Notes: generated by a model not told the origin, from the sequence alone. A stretch of DNA of 64,000 bases from JAAGZL01 sp964628835 (GCA_964628835.1 CAZVME010000007.1:5636-69635); one strand, 5' to 3'; shown: positions 42,821 to 53,126, counted from the stretch's first letter. A program made the numbers and translations.

Positions 42821-43828
42821 CTATACTTTGTAGTACTCCCGGTACCACTCCACAAAATTGGCAATACCTTCCTGGATGGTGGTCTCTGGCTTGTAGCCGG
42901 TGTCCTGTACCAGCGCCTCCACATTGGCATAGGTGTCGGGAACATCCCCAGGCTGTAGTGGCAACAGGTTTTGTTCTGCTTTTTTGCCCAGGCAATCCTC
43001 AAGAACAGAAATGTACTCCTTCAACTCCACCGGATTGTTGTTGCCGATGTTGTAGAGGCGGAAGGGTGCCTGGCTGGTAGCGGAGTCTGGATGGTCGCCA
43101 TTCCACTCCAGGTTGGGTGCGGCTACCCGGTCCAGGGTGCGGATGACACCCTCCACGATATCGTCGATGTAGGTGAAGTCACGCCGGTGGTTGCCGTAGT
43201 TGAACACGTTGATGGGTTCGCCAGCCAAGATACTGCGGGTAAACAGAAATAGCGCCATATCGGGACGGCCCCAGGGGCCATATACGGTAAAGAAGCGTAG
43301 ACCAGTCACCGGTAGCTGATACAGATGACTGTAGGTGTGGGCCATCAGCTCATTGGCCTTCTTACTGGCGGCATACAGGCTCAGCGGGTGATCCACGTTG
43401 TCGTGCACCGAAAACGGCATATTGGTGTTGGCGCCATAGACTGAACTGCTGGAGGCGTACACCAAATGCTCCACCTCATTGTGGCGGCACCCCTCCAGGA
43501 TGTTGCCGAAGCCCACAAGATTGGTGTCGATGTAGGATTGTGGGTTTTCGATGGAGTAACGCACCCCGGCCTGGGCTGCCAGGTTCACCACCCGGTTTGG
43601 CTTGTACTTGGCGAAGGCGTCCGCCACCGCCTGCCGATCCTCCAGGTTGATGCGCAGATCGGTGTAGTTGGGGTGGGACTGGGTACGGGCCAGACGCGCC
43701 TTTTTCAGATTGACGTCGTAATAGTCATTCAGACAGTCGAGACCGATCACCTCATCCCCGCGCTCCAACAGTCGTAGTGAGAGTGCCGAACCGATAAAAC
43801 CTGCGCTTCCTGTAATCAAAACCTTCAT
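42821..43828 (-). CDS. UDP-glucuronate 4-epimerase-like NAD-dependent epimerase
   Basis: A 335-residue extended SDR enzyme. GSAGFIGSALSLRLL is the NAD-binding loop, YASSSSVYGAN and YAASKKANELMAH hold the catalytic Ser and Tyr-x3-Lys, and FFTVYGPWGRPDMALF is typical of UDP-glucuronate 4-epimerases (CapI/LpsL group). It would convert UDP-glucuronate to UDP-galacturonate or a related pair for capsule, O-antigen or exopolysaccharide. A nucleotide-sugar 6-dehydrogenase is 38 bases upstream on the same strand and could supply a uronate substrate. Confidence 0.88.
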   Translation of the reverse strand: MKVLITGSAGFIGSALSLRLLERGDEVIGLDCLNDYYDVNLKKARLARTQSHPNYTDLRINLEDRQAVADAFAKYKPNRVVNLAAQAGVRYSIENPQSYIDTNLVGFGNILEGCRHNEVEHLVYASSSSVYGANTNMPFSVHDNVDHPLSLYAASKKANELMAHTYSHLYQLPVTGLRFFTVYGPWGRPDMALFLFTRSILAGEPINVFNYGNHRRDFTYIDDIVEGVIRTLDRVAAPNLEWNGDHPDSATSQAPFRLYNIGNNNPVELKEYISVLEDCLGKKAEQNLLPLQPGDVPDTYANVEALVQDTGYKPETTIQEGIANFVEWYREYYKV

Positions 43829-43866
43829 GCTTACTACATCTCCAAGTTACTGTTCTGTGTCTGTTG

Positions 43867-45144
43867 CTACAGACGACCGTCCACCATCTCTTTGGGGAGG
43901 ACATTCTTTATGTCATACAGGAGCGAGTTATCCGTACCGAATTGGCGTATGCGCTCGGCACCAAGCTCTCTGAACTCTTGGTGGGCCACGGCCAGCACCG
44001 TGGCCGCGTACTGGTTGTCCTGTGGTGTGTCGATCAGGTCTATGCCGTACTCATGCTTGGCCTCTTCTGGGGCAGCCCAGGGGTCATGCACATCCACCTT
44101 TAACCCATAGCTTTCGAACTCACTGATCATATCTGCGACCTTGGTGTTGCGCAGATCGGTGCAGTTCTCTTTGAAGGTGAGTCCCAGGATCAGAACCCGG
44201 GCGCCAACAATGGGGAGGTCGCGCTGTATCATCATTTTGATGATTACACTCACAATGTACTCGCCCATGCGGTCATTGATGCGGCGGCCTGAGAGGATCA
44301 CCTCCGGCTGATGACCGATGGCCTGGGCCTTGTGTGTGAGGTAGTAGGGGTCAACTCCTATACAGTGACCACCCACCAGTCCGGGACGGAAGGGGAGAAA
44401 ATTCCACTTGCTGCCTGCCGCTTCCAGCACCTCCAGGGTGTCGATCTGCATGCGGTTGAAGATGATGGCCAGCTCATTCACCAGGGCGATATTAAGATCG
44501 CGCTGGGTATTCTCAATCACCTTGGCAGCCTCCGCCACCTTGATGCTGCTGGCCTTGTGAGTGCCGGCGGTGATGATGCTTCTGTACAGCTCATCGATAA
44601 AATCCGCTGCCTCCGGGGTAGAGCCTGAGGTCACCTTGAGGATGTTGGGCAGGCGATGCTCCTTGTCACCAGGATTAATCCGCTCCGGGCTGTAACCCAC
44701 AAAGAAGCCACGGTTGAGGCTCAGACCGGAGTCCGCTTCCAGAATGGGTACGCAGACCTCTTCCGTAGCCCCGGGGAATACCGTGGACTCGTAGATGACG
44801 ATATCGTCTTGTTTCAGAAGCTTCCCCAGGGTGTGGCTGGCGGCCTCGATATGGGAGAGGTCAGGTTGTTTGTGTTCGTCGATGGGGGTAGGAACTGTAA
44901 CTATGAACAGGTTACAAGCCGCAAGTGCGTTGGCCTGGTCCGAGAATGTCAGATTCACCGCCTGGGACAAACCACCTGGCTCTACTTCCATGGTGGAGTC
45001 CTTACCAGCCAGCAACTCCTGGATTCTGGAACCGTTCACATCGAAGCCGATGGTTGGGTATCTCTTTCCAAACTCCACCGCCAGGGGCAGCCCCACATAA
45101 CCCAGGCCGATGACGCCAATCCGTGTGTCCTCTAGTTTAAACAT
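43867..45144 (-). CDS. UDP-sugar 6-dehydrogenase (WbpO/TviB-like)
   Basis: A 425-residue UDP-glucose/GDP-mannose dehydrogenase-family enzyme. The NAD-binding loop IGLGYVGLPLAVEFG is at the N-terminus, the catalytic Cys lies in GGHCIGVDPYYL, and the C-terminal domain has ILGLTFKENCTDLRNTK. The N-terminal features (TIGFDVNGSRIQEL, STVFPGATEEVC) match the WbpO/TviB subgroup that oxidises UDP-GlcNAc or UDP-GalNAc to the uronate. The substrate cannot be fixed from sequence alone. It is probably cotranscribed with the epimerase downstream. Confidence 0.9.
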   Translation of the reverse strand: MFKLEDTRIGVIGLGYVGLPLAVEFGKRYPTIGFDVNGSRIQELLAGKDSTMEVEPGGLSQAVNLTFSDQANALAACNLFIVTVPTPIDEHKQPDLSHIEAASHTLGKLLKQDDIVIYESTVFPGATEEVCVPILEADSGLSLNRGFFVGYSPERINPGDKEHRLPNILKVTSGSTPEAADFIDELYRSIITAGTHKASSIKVAEAAKVIENTQRDLNIALVNELAIIFNRMQIDTLEVLEAAGSKWNFLPFRPGLVGGHCIGVDPYYLTHKAQAIGHQPEVILSGRRINDRMGEYIVSVIIKMMIQRDLPIVGARVLILGLTFKENCTDLRNTKVADMISEFESYGLKVDVHDPWAAPEEAKHEYGIDLIDTPQDNQYAATVLAVAHQEFRELGAERIRQFGTDNSLLYDIKNVLPKEMVDGRL

Positions 45145-45191
45145 GGCCTCGGTGACCCATCCTCGATTGTAGTTATTACCACTGGCTGTGA

Positions 45192-45581
45192 TTAGGGGAG
45201 AGTAACTGGTACCGGTGGCGCCCAGCCATCTGCCCGATGCTCCACCACTACCGTGGTGTAGATGCCGCCACGCACATTGAATTTTGCCGTTAAGCGCATA
45301 AATCTGGGTGCTGTCGCTGTCACCAGGTCCTGGTGTATCAGATTAGTGACATCCTCATGAAAGGCCCCCTGTTCGCGAAAGGACCAGGCATATAGCTTAA
45401 GGGACTTTAGCTCTACACAGAGTTGGTCAGGAATATACTCAAGGGCGAGCTCGGCAAAATCAGGCTGACCTGTTTTTGGGCAGAGACAGGTAAACTCAGG
45501 CACCTGGATGCGAATGGTGTAATCACGTTCTGGCTGGGGGTTATCAAATACCTCCAGCTCTCTATTCGGATTGGTTGACAT
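45192..45581 (-). CDS. queF: NADPH-dependent preQ0 reductase QueF
   Basis: A 129-residue, short-form (YkvM-type) QueF. The nucleophilic Cys lies in FTCLCPKTGQPDFA, the family motif appears as ELKSLKLYAWSFRE, and FHEDVTN and the late RFMRLTAKFNVRGGIYTTV complete the fold. It reduces 7-cyano-7-deazaguanine to preQ1, the last soluble step before queuosine is added to tRNA. It is divergent from smc across 274 bases of AT-rich DNA. Confidence 0.95.
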   Translation of the reverse strand: MSTNPNRELEVFDNPQPERDYTIRIQVPEFTCLCPKTGQPDFAELALEYIPDQLCVELKSLKLYAWSFREQGAFHEDVTNLIHQDLVTATAPRFMRLTAKFNVRGGIYTTVVVEHRADGWAPPVPVTLP

Positions 45582-45855
45582 GTTGTTAACGTTCGGTAAT
45601 TAAAGAAAATTGGCTGCTGATTATACGGAACAACGGGCAACTACTCCATCTATAGATCGCGTATGGTTTCGCTCCTTATCTCTCCTGTGGGAGTTTTTTG
45701 GTGTAGTGTGACCAGATCACTGTTTTGGGTGGTCAAGTTTCATACAATTTCTATAATTTATAATATATAACAATAAGAAACAGCGCATACTTAAAGTTTT
45801 TTATATTTTACAATCAGCTTGTGTAGAGCACGGCCAAACTGTATCTTTAGCGCCT

Positions 45856-48800
45856 ATGCGTTTGGAAAAAATAAAACTGGCAGGATTCAAGTCTTTCGTA
45901 GACCCAACCACGGTAAATATCCCCAGTAACCTGGTGTGTGTTGTGGGCCCGAACGGTTGCGGCAAGTCCAATATCATCGATGCCGTGCGCTGGGTTATGG
46001 GCGAAAGCTCCGCCAAGATGTTGCGTGGCGAATCCATGGCGGATGTGATCTTTAACGGATCATCCACCCGCAAACCCATCGGATCCGCCAGTATTGAATT
46101 GCTGTTCGATAACAGTGATGGCGGCGCCGGAGGCCAATACGCCAAATACAGCCAGATTTCGGTGAAGCGCCAGGTACATCGGGACGGCCAGTCCAATTAC
46201 ATGATGAACGGGGTGCGCTGCCGTCGCCGCGATATCACCGACCTGTTTCTGGGCACCGGGCTAGGACCACGCAGTTATTCCATTATCGAACAGGGCATGA
46301 TCTCCCGCCTGATCGAGGCCAAACCGGAGGACCTGCGTGCATTTCTGGAAGAGGCTGCTGGGATATCCAAGTACAAGGAGCGGCGGCGCGAGACGGAAAA
46401 TCGTATTAAAAGAACCAGGGAAAATCTTAGTAGATTAGATGACTTACGTGAAGAAATTGAGAAACAACTTCAAAGACTGAAACGTCAATCTGCCACCGCT
46501 GAAAGATACAAAGTCCTGAAGCAACAGGATCGCCGTATGCATGCAGAGCTGCTTGCGCTGCGTTGGCAGGGTATGGGCGAAGAGTTGCAACTGGGTGAGA
46601 AGAGGCTGCGGGACCAGACCACAGTTATGGAGGGCGCCCTGGCCAAGCAACGTAGTCTGGAGGCCAGGATTGAGCAGGAGCGGGATGAACACACAGAGGC
46701 CAACGATGGTTTCAATGTTGTACAGGGGCGTTTCTATGCGGTGGGTGCCGAGATTGCCCGTCTGGAACAGACCATAAAGCACAACACTGAGGTGCGACAG
46801 CAGCAGGAGCTGGATCTGGAGCAGACCCAGCACTCCTGGCAGGAGTCCATGGACCACCAGCAGCAGGACAGTGAGAGGCTGAAAGAGATCAACCGGGTGC
46901 TGGAAGAGGAGGATCCGCATCTGCAAGAGGCCAGAAAATTGGAGCGGTCGGCGGCGGATGAACTGTCCCAGGCCGAGCAGGAGGTAACTAGCTGGCAGAA
47001 TGAGTGGGATGAGTTTAACCGGCATGCGGCAGAACCAGCGCAGGTAGCCCAGGTGGAGCGCACCAGGATCAACCAGCTGGAGCAGCAGGAAAAGAACCAC
47101 CAGATGCGGCTGCAACGGCTGGAGGCAGAGCTAGAACGTCTGCTGGAGCCTAGTCTGCAACAGGAGATTTCAGGATTTCAGGAGCAAGAACAGCAGCAAC
47201 AGGCCCAGATTGGTGTTCTTCAGGGTCAGCTTGAGCACTCTGCAGCGGCCATCTCCACCGCCCGGGAGAAGAGTAACAACCTGCAAGCAGAGCAGAATGA
47301 GGTGTTGGCAGAACTGCAACGGGTAGATGGGCGTCAGGCCTCTCTCGAAACCCTGCAGGAAGCCGCTCTGGGAAAACAGGGCCAGGACACCGCCCAGTGG
47401 CTTGAGCGACACCAACTGGATAAGGCCACCAGACTGGCCGAGAAAATTGAAGTGGAGGATGGCTGGCAGCAGGCGGTGGAGACAGTGCTTGGATTCCACC
47501 TGCAAGCCATTTGTGCCGATAGTGTAGCTGGTCTGGCCAATGATATTGAGGCCCTTCAGAACGGTGTGCTTTCACTGTTTGATACTGATGCCAGCGGTGG
47601 TTCTGGTGCTCCGGAGACAGGTTCACTCATACATAAGGTAAAGGCCCCGTGGGATATTGGACCACTCATGTCTGGGGTTAAGGCTGCGGATGACCTGTCA
47701 CAGGCGCTGGCCATGCGTGGCTCGCTCAATCCAGGTGAGTCTGTAATCACCCAAAGTGGCATCTGGGTTGGTAGCAACTGGCTGCGTCTGAACCGCGATA
47801 CCGGAGAGGCTTCAGGTGTGCTGGAGCGGGAACAGGAGATGCGTGAGCTGACCCGACGTAAGCAACAGCTAAAAAAGCGTGCAGAAGATCTAAGTGGTTC
47901 AGTGCAGAACGTGAGGGATGGGCTGCAACAGGCGGAACATGCTCGTGATCAGATCCAGAGTCAGCTTAATCAGGTAAACCGGGCCCTCTCTGATATACGC
48001 TCCAACCTGAGTGGCCGGGTGGCGCGGGCCGAGCAACAGAAGAATCGTAACGACAACATCAGTCGCGAAATTACCGAGCTGCAGGAGCAGCAGCAACGGG
48101 AGCTAGATGAGGTCACCCAGGCCCGCACCAAGCTGCATGCGGCCCTGGCTGAGATGGAGAATCTGACCGGGCAGCGCGAGGAGCTGATAAAACGCCGAGA
48201 TCAACTGCGTACTCAGCGTACCGATATTCGGGATCAGGCCCTGAATCTACGCAGCAAGGCCCATGAGATCGCCCTGCGCATTGAATCCATGCGCTCATCC
48301 CAGCAATCCCTGGAGCAGAATCTGGAGCGGATGAAAAACCAGATCACCCATCTGTCGGCACGCCGGGATGAGCTGAAGAGCTCTATAGATGATAGTCACA
48401 CGCCATTGAAACAGAATAACCAGGAACTGGAACAGCAGCTACAGCTGCGGGTGGGAATCGAAGGCGAGATGCAGGCGGCACGCAAAACCCTGGAACAGAT
48501 TGACACCGCCCTACGCCAGCATGAACAGGAACGGAGTGAAGCGGAACAAGTGGTGGAGAAGGAGCGCACTGTTCTGGAACAGGGCAGATTGCAACATCAG
48601 GAGGTGTTGGTGCGCTACAAGACCATTGATGAACAGATCCATGAGTCTGGGTTTGAGCGGGATGATTTGACCGGCAACCTGCCAGAGGATGCAACAATCG
48701 AACAGTGGGAACAGGAGCTGGAGCGGATGGATATGCGCATCCGGCGTCTGGGCCCCATCAATCTGGCCGCCATCGATGAGTACCAGGAACAGTCAGAGCG

Positions 48801-49362
48801 CAAGCAGTATCTGGATTCACAACACGAGGATGTAACCAAATCTCTGGAGACCCTGGAAAATGCAATTCGCAAGATTGACCGCGAAACCCGCACCCGATTC
48901 AAGGAGACCTTCGATAAGGTGAACGTCGGACTCCAGGAGAAATTTCCCCGTCTGTTCGGAGGCGGACACGCCTACCTGCAACTGACCGGTGATGACCTGC
49001 TTGATACCGGCGTAACGGTAATGGCGCGGCCACCTGGCAAGCGCAACTCCAGCATTCATCTGCTATCTGGCGGCGAGAAGGCACTAACGGCCGTGGCCCT
49101 GGTGTTTGCTATTTTCAGCCTCAATCCATCTCCATTCTGTATGTTGGACGAGGTGGACGCCCCGCTGGATGATGCCAATGTCAGTCGTTATTGTGAGCTG
49201 GTGAAATCCATGTCGGACAAGGTGCAGTTTATCTTCATTACCCACAACAAGCTGACCATGGAGATAGCACACCATCTCACCGGTGTAACCATGCACGAAG
49301 CCGGCGTCTCCAGGCTGGTGTCGGTGGACCTGGATGAAGCAGCCATAATGGTGGCTAGCTAG
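45856..49362 (+). CDS. smc: Chromosome partition protein SMC
   Basis: An 1168-residue SMC ATPase. The N-terminal head starts LAGFKSFVDPTTV with Walker A GPNGCGKSN (about 32-40); two long coiled coils surround a hinge near residues 500-660; the C-terminal head has the signature LLSGGEKALTAVALVF and Walker B FCMLDEVDAPLDD. SMC forms the condensin that organises and separates daughter chromosomes; its partners ScpA and ScpB are encoded about 7.5 kb further on in this window. This gammaproteobacterium thus uses Smc-ScpAB rather than MukBEF. Confidence 0.97.
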   Translation: MRLEKIKLAGFKSFVDPTTVNIPSNLVCVVGPNGCGKSNIIDAVRWVMGESSAKMLRGESMADVIFNGSSTRKPIGSASIELLFDNSDGGAGGQYAKYSQISVKRQVHRDGQSNYMMNGVRCRRRDITDLFLGTGLGPRSYSIIEQGMISRLIEAKPEDLRAFLEEAAGISKYKERRRETENRIKRTRENLSRLDDLREEIEKQLQRLKRQSATAERYKVLKQQDRRMHAELLALRWQGMGEELQLGEKRLRDQTTVMEGALAKQRSLEARIEQERDEHTEANDGFNVVQGRFYAVGAEIARLEQTIKHNTEVRQQQELDLEQTQHSWQESMDHQQQDSERLKEINRVLEEEDPHLQEARKLERSAADELSQAEQEVTSWQNEWDEFNRHAAEPAQVAQVERTRINQLEQQEKNHQMRLQRLEAELERLLEPSLQQEISGFQEQEQQQQAQIGVLQGQLEHSAAAISTAREKSNNLQAEQNEVLAELQRVDGRQASLETLQEAALGKQGQDTAQWLERHQLDKATRLAEKIEVEDGWQQAVETVLGFHLQAICADSVAGLANDIEALQNGVLSLFDTDASGGSGAPETGSLIHKVKAPWDIGPLMSGVKAADDLSQALAMRGSLNPGESVITQSGIWVGSNWLRLNRDTGEASGVLEREQEMRELTRRKQQLKKRAEDLSGSVQNVRDGLQQAEHARDQIQSQLNQVNRALSDIRSNLSGRVARAEQQKNRNDNISREITELQEQQQRELDEVTQARTKLHAALAEMENLTGQREELIKRRDQLRTQRTDIRDQALNLRSKAHEIALRIESMRSSQQSLEQNLERMKNQITHLSARRDELKSSIDDSHTPLKQNNQELEQQLQLRVGIEGEMQAARKTLEQIDTALRQHEQERSEAEQVVEKERTVLEQGRLQHQEVLVRYKTIDEQIHESGFERDDLTGNLPEDATIEQWEQELERMDMRIRRLGPINLAAIDEYQEQSERKQYLDSQHEDVTKSLETLENAIRKIDRETRTRFKETFDKVNVGLQEKFPRLFGGGHAYLQLTGDDLLDTGVTVMARPPGKRNSSIHLLSGGEKALTAVALVFAIFSLNPSPFCMLDEVDAPLDDANVSRYCELVKSMSDKVQFIFITHNKLTMEIAHHLTGVTMHEAGVSRLVSVDLDEAAIMVAS

Positions 49363-49504
49363 GCCCAAACGACATACTACTTAATGTCTTGATGTTTGAA
49401 CTCTGTTATACAAACCGGAGTTCAACGCCCTTAACAAATGTATCCACCGTGGTATGCTTGAGGCAGGAATGGCTTAATAATATTAAGAGGCTCGACACCA
49501 CCCA

Positions 49505-50419
49505 ATGGAAGCAGACATCCTACGTCTAATCTTATTTCTGGTCGGAGCTGCACTGGTCTTAGGCATCTATCTCTTCGACCGTTACAAAAACAAAAAACCC
49601 ACTGAGGCAAGCCAGGACCGGATGAATACTGCCCAGGAACAGCCCATGGCCGATCATATTGAGCCAAGTTGGGACAGTCTGTATGAGAATGGTGCGGAAC
49701 AGAATGCCGATCAGACAACAGCTGAAGCACAACCTGAGGATGATGTGACACCAGAGGCTCAGGCGGCAACGGAGCCACCAGTTCAGGAGGCGGTTCCTGA
49801 GGAGATGGAGGATAGGATTACCTCAGAGCTGGAACAGCTGGAAGAGATTCTCCACGAAGAGCCTGAGCATGGACATCAACGGAGTGAGGAGTTGGATGAG
49901 GGCATCCCAAAAGAGCAGATATCCATCTCCTTTTTAGCCGGTGAGATCAAAAAGCGGCAATCCAGCGAGCCGGAAGCAGCTCTCCCCGTCAAGATCATAC
50001 AGCTGAATGTGGTGCCACATGATGTGGAGTTCTATGGCGATGATATCCTCTGCGTAATCCATGAAGTGGGACTGGAGCTGGGTGAGATGAATATTTTTCA
50101 CCACTTCGGTGATGATCAGGAAAAGCATCAGCCTATATTCAGCATGGCCAGTATGGTGGAACCAGGAACTTTTCCGATGGATAATCTGGATGGATTCTCT
50201 ACCCCCGGCCTTACCCTCTTCACCCGTCTGCCTGGACCCAAGGATGGTCTCACCATCTTTTCAGATATGCTGTACACCGCCGAACAGCTGGCCAACCTGC
50301 TGGATGGTGAACTGCGGGATGAGTCCCACAACGCCCTGAGCAAGCAGACCATTGGACACATCCGCGAAGAGATCCAGGAACACCACCGACAACTACAGTT
50401 GGCGCGCAGTAAGCAATGA
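49505..50419 (+). CDS. zipA: Cell division protein ZipA
   Basis: A 304-residue ZipA. The N-terminus is a membrane anchor (about 6-25) followed by a charged segment (DRYKNKKP), a long Pro/Glu/Gln-rich disordered linker, and the C-terminal FtsZ-binding domain (about 160-300) with IIQLNVVPHDVEFYGDDILCV and MASMVEPGTFPMDNLDGF. ZipA tethers FtsZ rings to the inner membrane. Its stop overlaps the ligA ATG. The smc-zipA-ligA order is usual in gammaproteobacteria. Confidence 0.93.
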   Translation: MEADILRLILFLVGAALVLGIYLFDRYKNKKPTEASQDRMNTAQEQPMADHIEPSWDSLYENGAEQNADQTTAEAQPEDDVTPEAQAATEPPVQEAVPEEMEDRITSELEQLEEILHEEPEHGHQRSEELDEGIPKEQISISFLAGEIKKRQSSEPEAALPVKIIQLNVVPHDVEFYGDDILCVIHEVGLELGEMNIFHHFGDDQEKHQPIFSMASMVEPGTFPMDNLDGFSTPGLTLFTRLPGPKDGLTIFSDMLYTAEQLANLLDGELRDESHNALSKQTIGHIREEIQEHHRQLQLARSKQ

Positions 50420-52437
50420 ACAGTTCTGGTTCCGCCCAGGAACGCATCCAACAACTTCGAGACGAGATAGACCGGCACAATCAACTCTACTATGTGCTGG
50501 ACGATCCGCAGATCCCAGACAGTGAGTATGATCGCCTGCTGCGCGAGTTGCAGGTTCTGGAGGTGGATTACCCCGAGCTGATCACCTCCGATTCTCCTAC
50601 CCAGCGGGTAGGTGGCACACCACTCAAGGCCTTTAACCAGGTGCAACACCGGCTACCCATGTTGTCACTGGATAACGCCTTTTCGGAGGAGGAATTTGCC
50701 AATTTTGAACGCCGGGTGAGAGAGCGCCTGGATAGTGACGGTGGGATCCAGTTTTGTGTTGAACCGAAACTGGACGGGCTGGCGGTTAGTCTGCGTTATG
50801 AAGCCGGCGTTCTGGTGCAGGCGGCCACCCGTGGTGATGGCAGCCAGGGCGAGGACGTTACCCACAATGTACGCACCATCCCCTCAGTTCCTCTGCGTCT
50901 GTTGGGCGAGGACTGGCCGCAGGTGTTAGAGGTGCGGGGAGAGGTGTTTATGCCCAAGGCCGGTTTTCTGCGTTTCAATGAAAAGGCCCGCAAGCTGGGT
51001 GAGAAGGAGTTTGTTAATCCGCGTAACGCCGCCGCCGGCAGTCTGCGGCAGTTGGACCCTCAGATTACCGCCACCCGTCCCCTGGATATGTTCTGCTACG
51101 GCTTTGGCGAGATCGAGGGTGGGAATCTTGCGGATAGCCACAGTGCCAGTATCGCCAGATTGAAGCAGTGGGGTCTGCGCACCTCGCCTGAACTTCAGAC
51201 CTTGACTGGTCTGGAGCGGTGTGCCGACTATTTTGACCAGATTGCAGCTCGCCGCGATGCCCTGGAGTACGACATCGATGGGGTGGTGTTCAAGGTGGAT
51301 TCACTGGTGGATCAAGAAAGCCTCGGCTTTGTGGCGCGCAGCCCGCGCTGGGCCATCGCCCGCAAGTTCCCCGCTCAGGAGGAGCTTACCACTGTGGAGT
51401 CCATTGAGTTTCAGGTGGGACGCACTGGAGCCATCACCCCGGTTGCCAGACTCAAGCCGGTGTTTGTGGGAGGGGTTACGGTAAGCAATGCCACCCTGCA
51501 CAACATGGATGAGGTGGCCAAGAAGGATGTGAGGGTAGGGGATACCGTGTTCGTACGCCGGGCCGGTGATGTGATCCCCGAAGTGGTGCGTGTGTTGCTG
51601 GAGCGGCGTGAAGGTCAAGTAGCTCCGGTGCAGTTGCCAGGGCAGTGTCCCGAGTGCGACTCCGATATCGTCAAGCCCGAGGGTGAGGCGGTGGCGCGCT
51701 GTAGCGGCGGTCTCTACTGTTTGGCCCAGCGCAAGGAGGCGATCAAGCACTTCTCCTCCCGCCGCGCCATGGATATCGAGGGGCTGGGTGATAAGTTGGT
51801 GGAGATTATCGTGGATAACGGAATGGTGCAGGATCTGGCCGGTATCTACAGCCTGAGTCACGCCCAGTATGCCGGTCTGGAACGCATGGGTGACAAGTCG
51901 GCTGAAAACCTGATCCAGGCCCTGGAGAAGAGCAAACACACCACCCTGGGTAGATTCCTGTATGCCCTGGGTATCCGGGAAGTGGGGGAGGTGACCGCCG
52001 CCGCCCTGGCCAACCACTTCTGCGATCTTGACCCAATCAAGAGTGCGGATGACTCTGATCTTATTCAGATAGAGGGGGTCGGCCCGGTGATGGCAGAGCA
52101 TATCCTGGCCTTCTTCCACCAGCCCCACAACCTGGAGGTGATACAAAAGCTGCTGGATGCGGGAATCCATTGGGACCAGGTTCAGGCCCCGGCCGTAGAG
52201 ACCCAGACTCTCATCGGTAAGAGTTTTGTGATCACCGGCACCCTGAGCCGCCCCCGCTCCGAGATCAAGGATGAGCTGTTGGTATTAGGGGCCAAAGTGG
52301 TGGGAAGTGTGTCAAAAAAGACCGACTATCTGCTGGCTGGCAGCGATGCTGGATCCAAGCTGGCCAAGGCGCAGCAACTGGGGATCACTATCCTGGATGA
52401 AGATGGACTGAAACAGCTTCTGGTCAGCCTCAGTTGA
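50416..52437 (+). CDS. ligA: NAD-dependent DNA ligase LigA
   Basis: A 673-residue ligase that seals nicks using NAD. Domain order is complete: Ia (YYVLDDPQIPDSEYD), adenylation domain with the active Lys118 in EPKLDGLAVS, OB fold, C4 zinc finger (CPECDSDI...CSGGLYC), helix-hairpin-helix repeats, and a C-terminal BRCT domain (GKSFVITGTLSRPRSEIKD). It overlaps zipA by four bases. Confidence 0.97.
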   Translation: MNSSGSAQERIQQLRDEIDRHNQLYYVLDDPQIPDSEYDRLLRELQVLEVDYPELITSDSPTQRVGGTPLKAFNQVQHRLPMLSLDNAFSEEEFANFERRVRERLDSDGGIQFCVEPKLDGLAVSLRYEAGVLVQAATRGDGSQGEDVTHNVRTIPSVPLRLLGEDWPQVLEVRGEVFMPKAGFLRFNEKARKLGEKEFVNPRNAAAGSLRQLDPQITATRPLDMFCYGFGEIEGGNLADSHSASIARLKQWGLRTSPELQTLTGLERCADYFDQIAARRDALEYDIDGVVFKVDSLVDQESLGFVARSPRWAIARKFPAQEELTTVESIEFQVGRTGAITPVARLKPVFVGGVTVSNATLHNMDEVAKKDVRVGDTVFVRRAGDVIPEVVRVLLERREGQVAPVQLPGQCPECDSDIVKPEGEAVARCSGGLYCLAQRKEAIKHFSSRRAMDIEGLGDKLVEIIVDNGMVQDLAGIYSLSHAQYAGLERMGDKSAENLIQALEKSKHTTLGRFLYALGIREVGEVTAAALANHFCDLDPIKSADDSDLIQIEGVGPVMAEHILAFFHQPHNLEVIQKLLDAGIHWDQVQAPAVETQTLIGKSFVITGTLSRPRSEIKDELLVLGAKVVGSVSKKTDYLLAGSDAGSKLAKAQQLGITILDEDGLKQLLVSLS

Positions 52438-52530
52438 TCAAAATAATGAATCTGTCTATTAGCAGTTGAACCAACAAAACCGATGAAAAGCAGGTAGAAT
52501 CACCCGTGTTTTCAACACGCAGGACGAATT

Positions 52531-52815
52531 ATGAATTCCAAAGAGAGAGAGATATTACAGGTGATGCGCAGGGTGCTCACATCGGTAATCAAAGATATCA
52601 CCCCGGCCCCCGGACAGCCCATGCCACTGTCGGAGCAGACCACCGCAGATGTACGCGACTGCCTGAAGCTGATCTCTGTACGCGAACGCGAACTGGCAGA
52701 TTCTGCCGGGGCCGTGGTAGAGAAGCCATACTATGTGGACGAGCCACCAGAGACCAAGGTGGTTTCTGTTACCGATATCGGCAATATGTCATCTGGCAAT
52801 AAGGATAAAGAGTAG
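52531..52815 (+). CDS. Small hypothetical protein downstream of ligA (94 aa)
   Basis: A 94-residue acidic, soluble protein. Its first half (LQVMRRVLTSVIKDITPAPGQPMPLSEQTTADVRDCL) looks like two helices with a conserved-looking Pro-rich turn and a following helix (LKLISVRERELA). The last 30 residues look disordered. GGAC lies about eight bases upstream of the ATG. I do not recognise the family. Its position after ligA, 93 bases from the stop, may indicate a partner in DNA metabolism, but nothing in the protein shows that. Confidence 0.68.
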   Translation: MNSKEREILQVMRRVLTSVIKDITPAPGQPMPLSEQTTADVRDCLKLISVRERELADSAGAVVEKPYYVDEPPETKVVSVTDIGNMSSGNKDKE

Positions 52816-52826
52816 TCCGGCGCGAC

Positions 52827-53126
52827 TCAGGGCAGCACCTTTTTGAACGGTTTAACCGAGACGCTGGTGAACACCCGGTTTAGGGCGTAAGGGTCCTGAT
52901 CAGCCCACTCCTGCGCTAGCTCCAGGCTGTCAAACTCGGCTACTATCAGGCTGCCGCTGAAGCCGGCTGGACCTGGGTCTTCACTGTCGATGCTGGGGTG
53001 GGGGCCAGCCAGGATTAGGCGTCCCTCCTCTTGTAGGGACTTGATGCGCTCCAGGTGTTCCGGGCGCACCTTCAGGCGCATCTCAAGACTATTCTCACAA
53101 TCTGACCCCATGATGGCGTATAACAT
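52827..53126 (-). CDS. yciI: YciI-family protein
   Basis: A 99-residue YciI-like protein (MLYAIMGSDCENSLEMRLKVRPEHLERIKSL...GRLILAGPHPS). The family has a ferredoxin-like fold with conserved His and Asp residues and is suspected of enzymatic activity, but its role is not settled. The start at 53126 was chosen from homology and GGAGG seven bases upstream; the same frame stays open much further, without a better site. The divergent yciV-like gene begins 185 bases away. Confidence 0.88.
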   Translation of the reverse strand: MLYAIMGSDCENSLEMRLKVRPEHLERIKSLQEEGRLILAGPHPSIDSEDPGPAGFSGSLIVAEFDSLELAQEWADQDPYALNRVFTSVSVKPFKKVLP

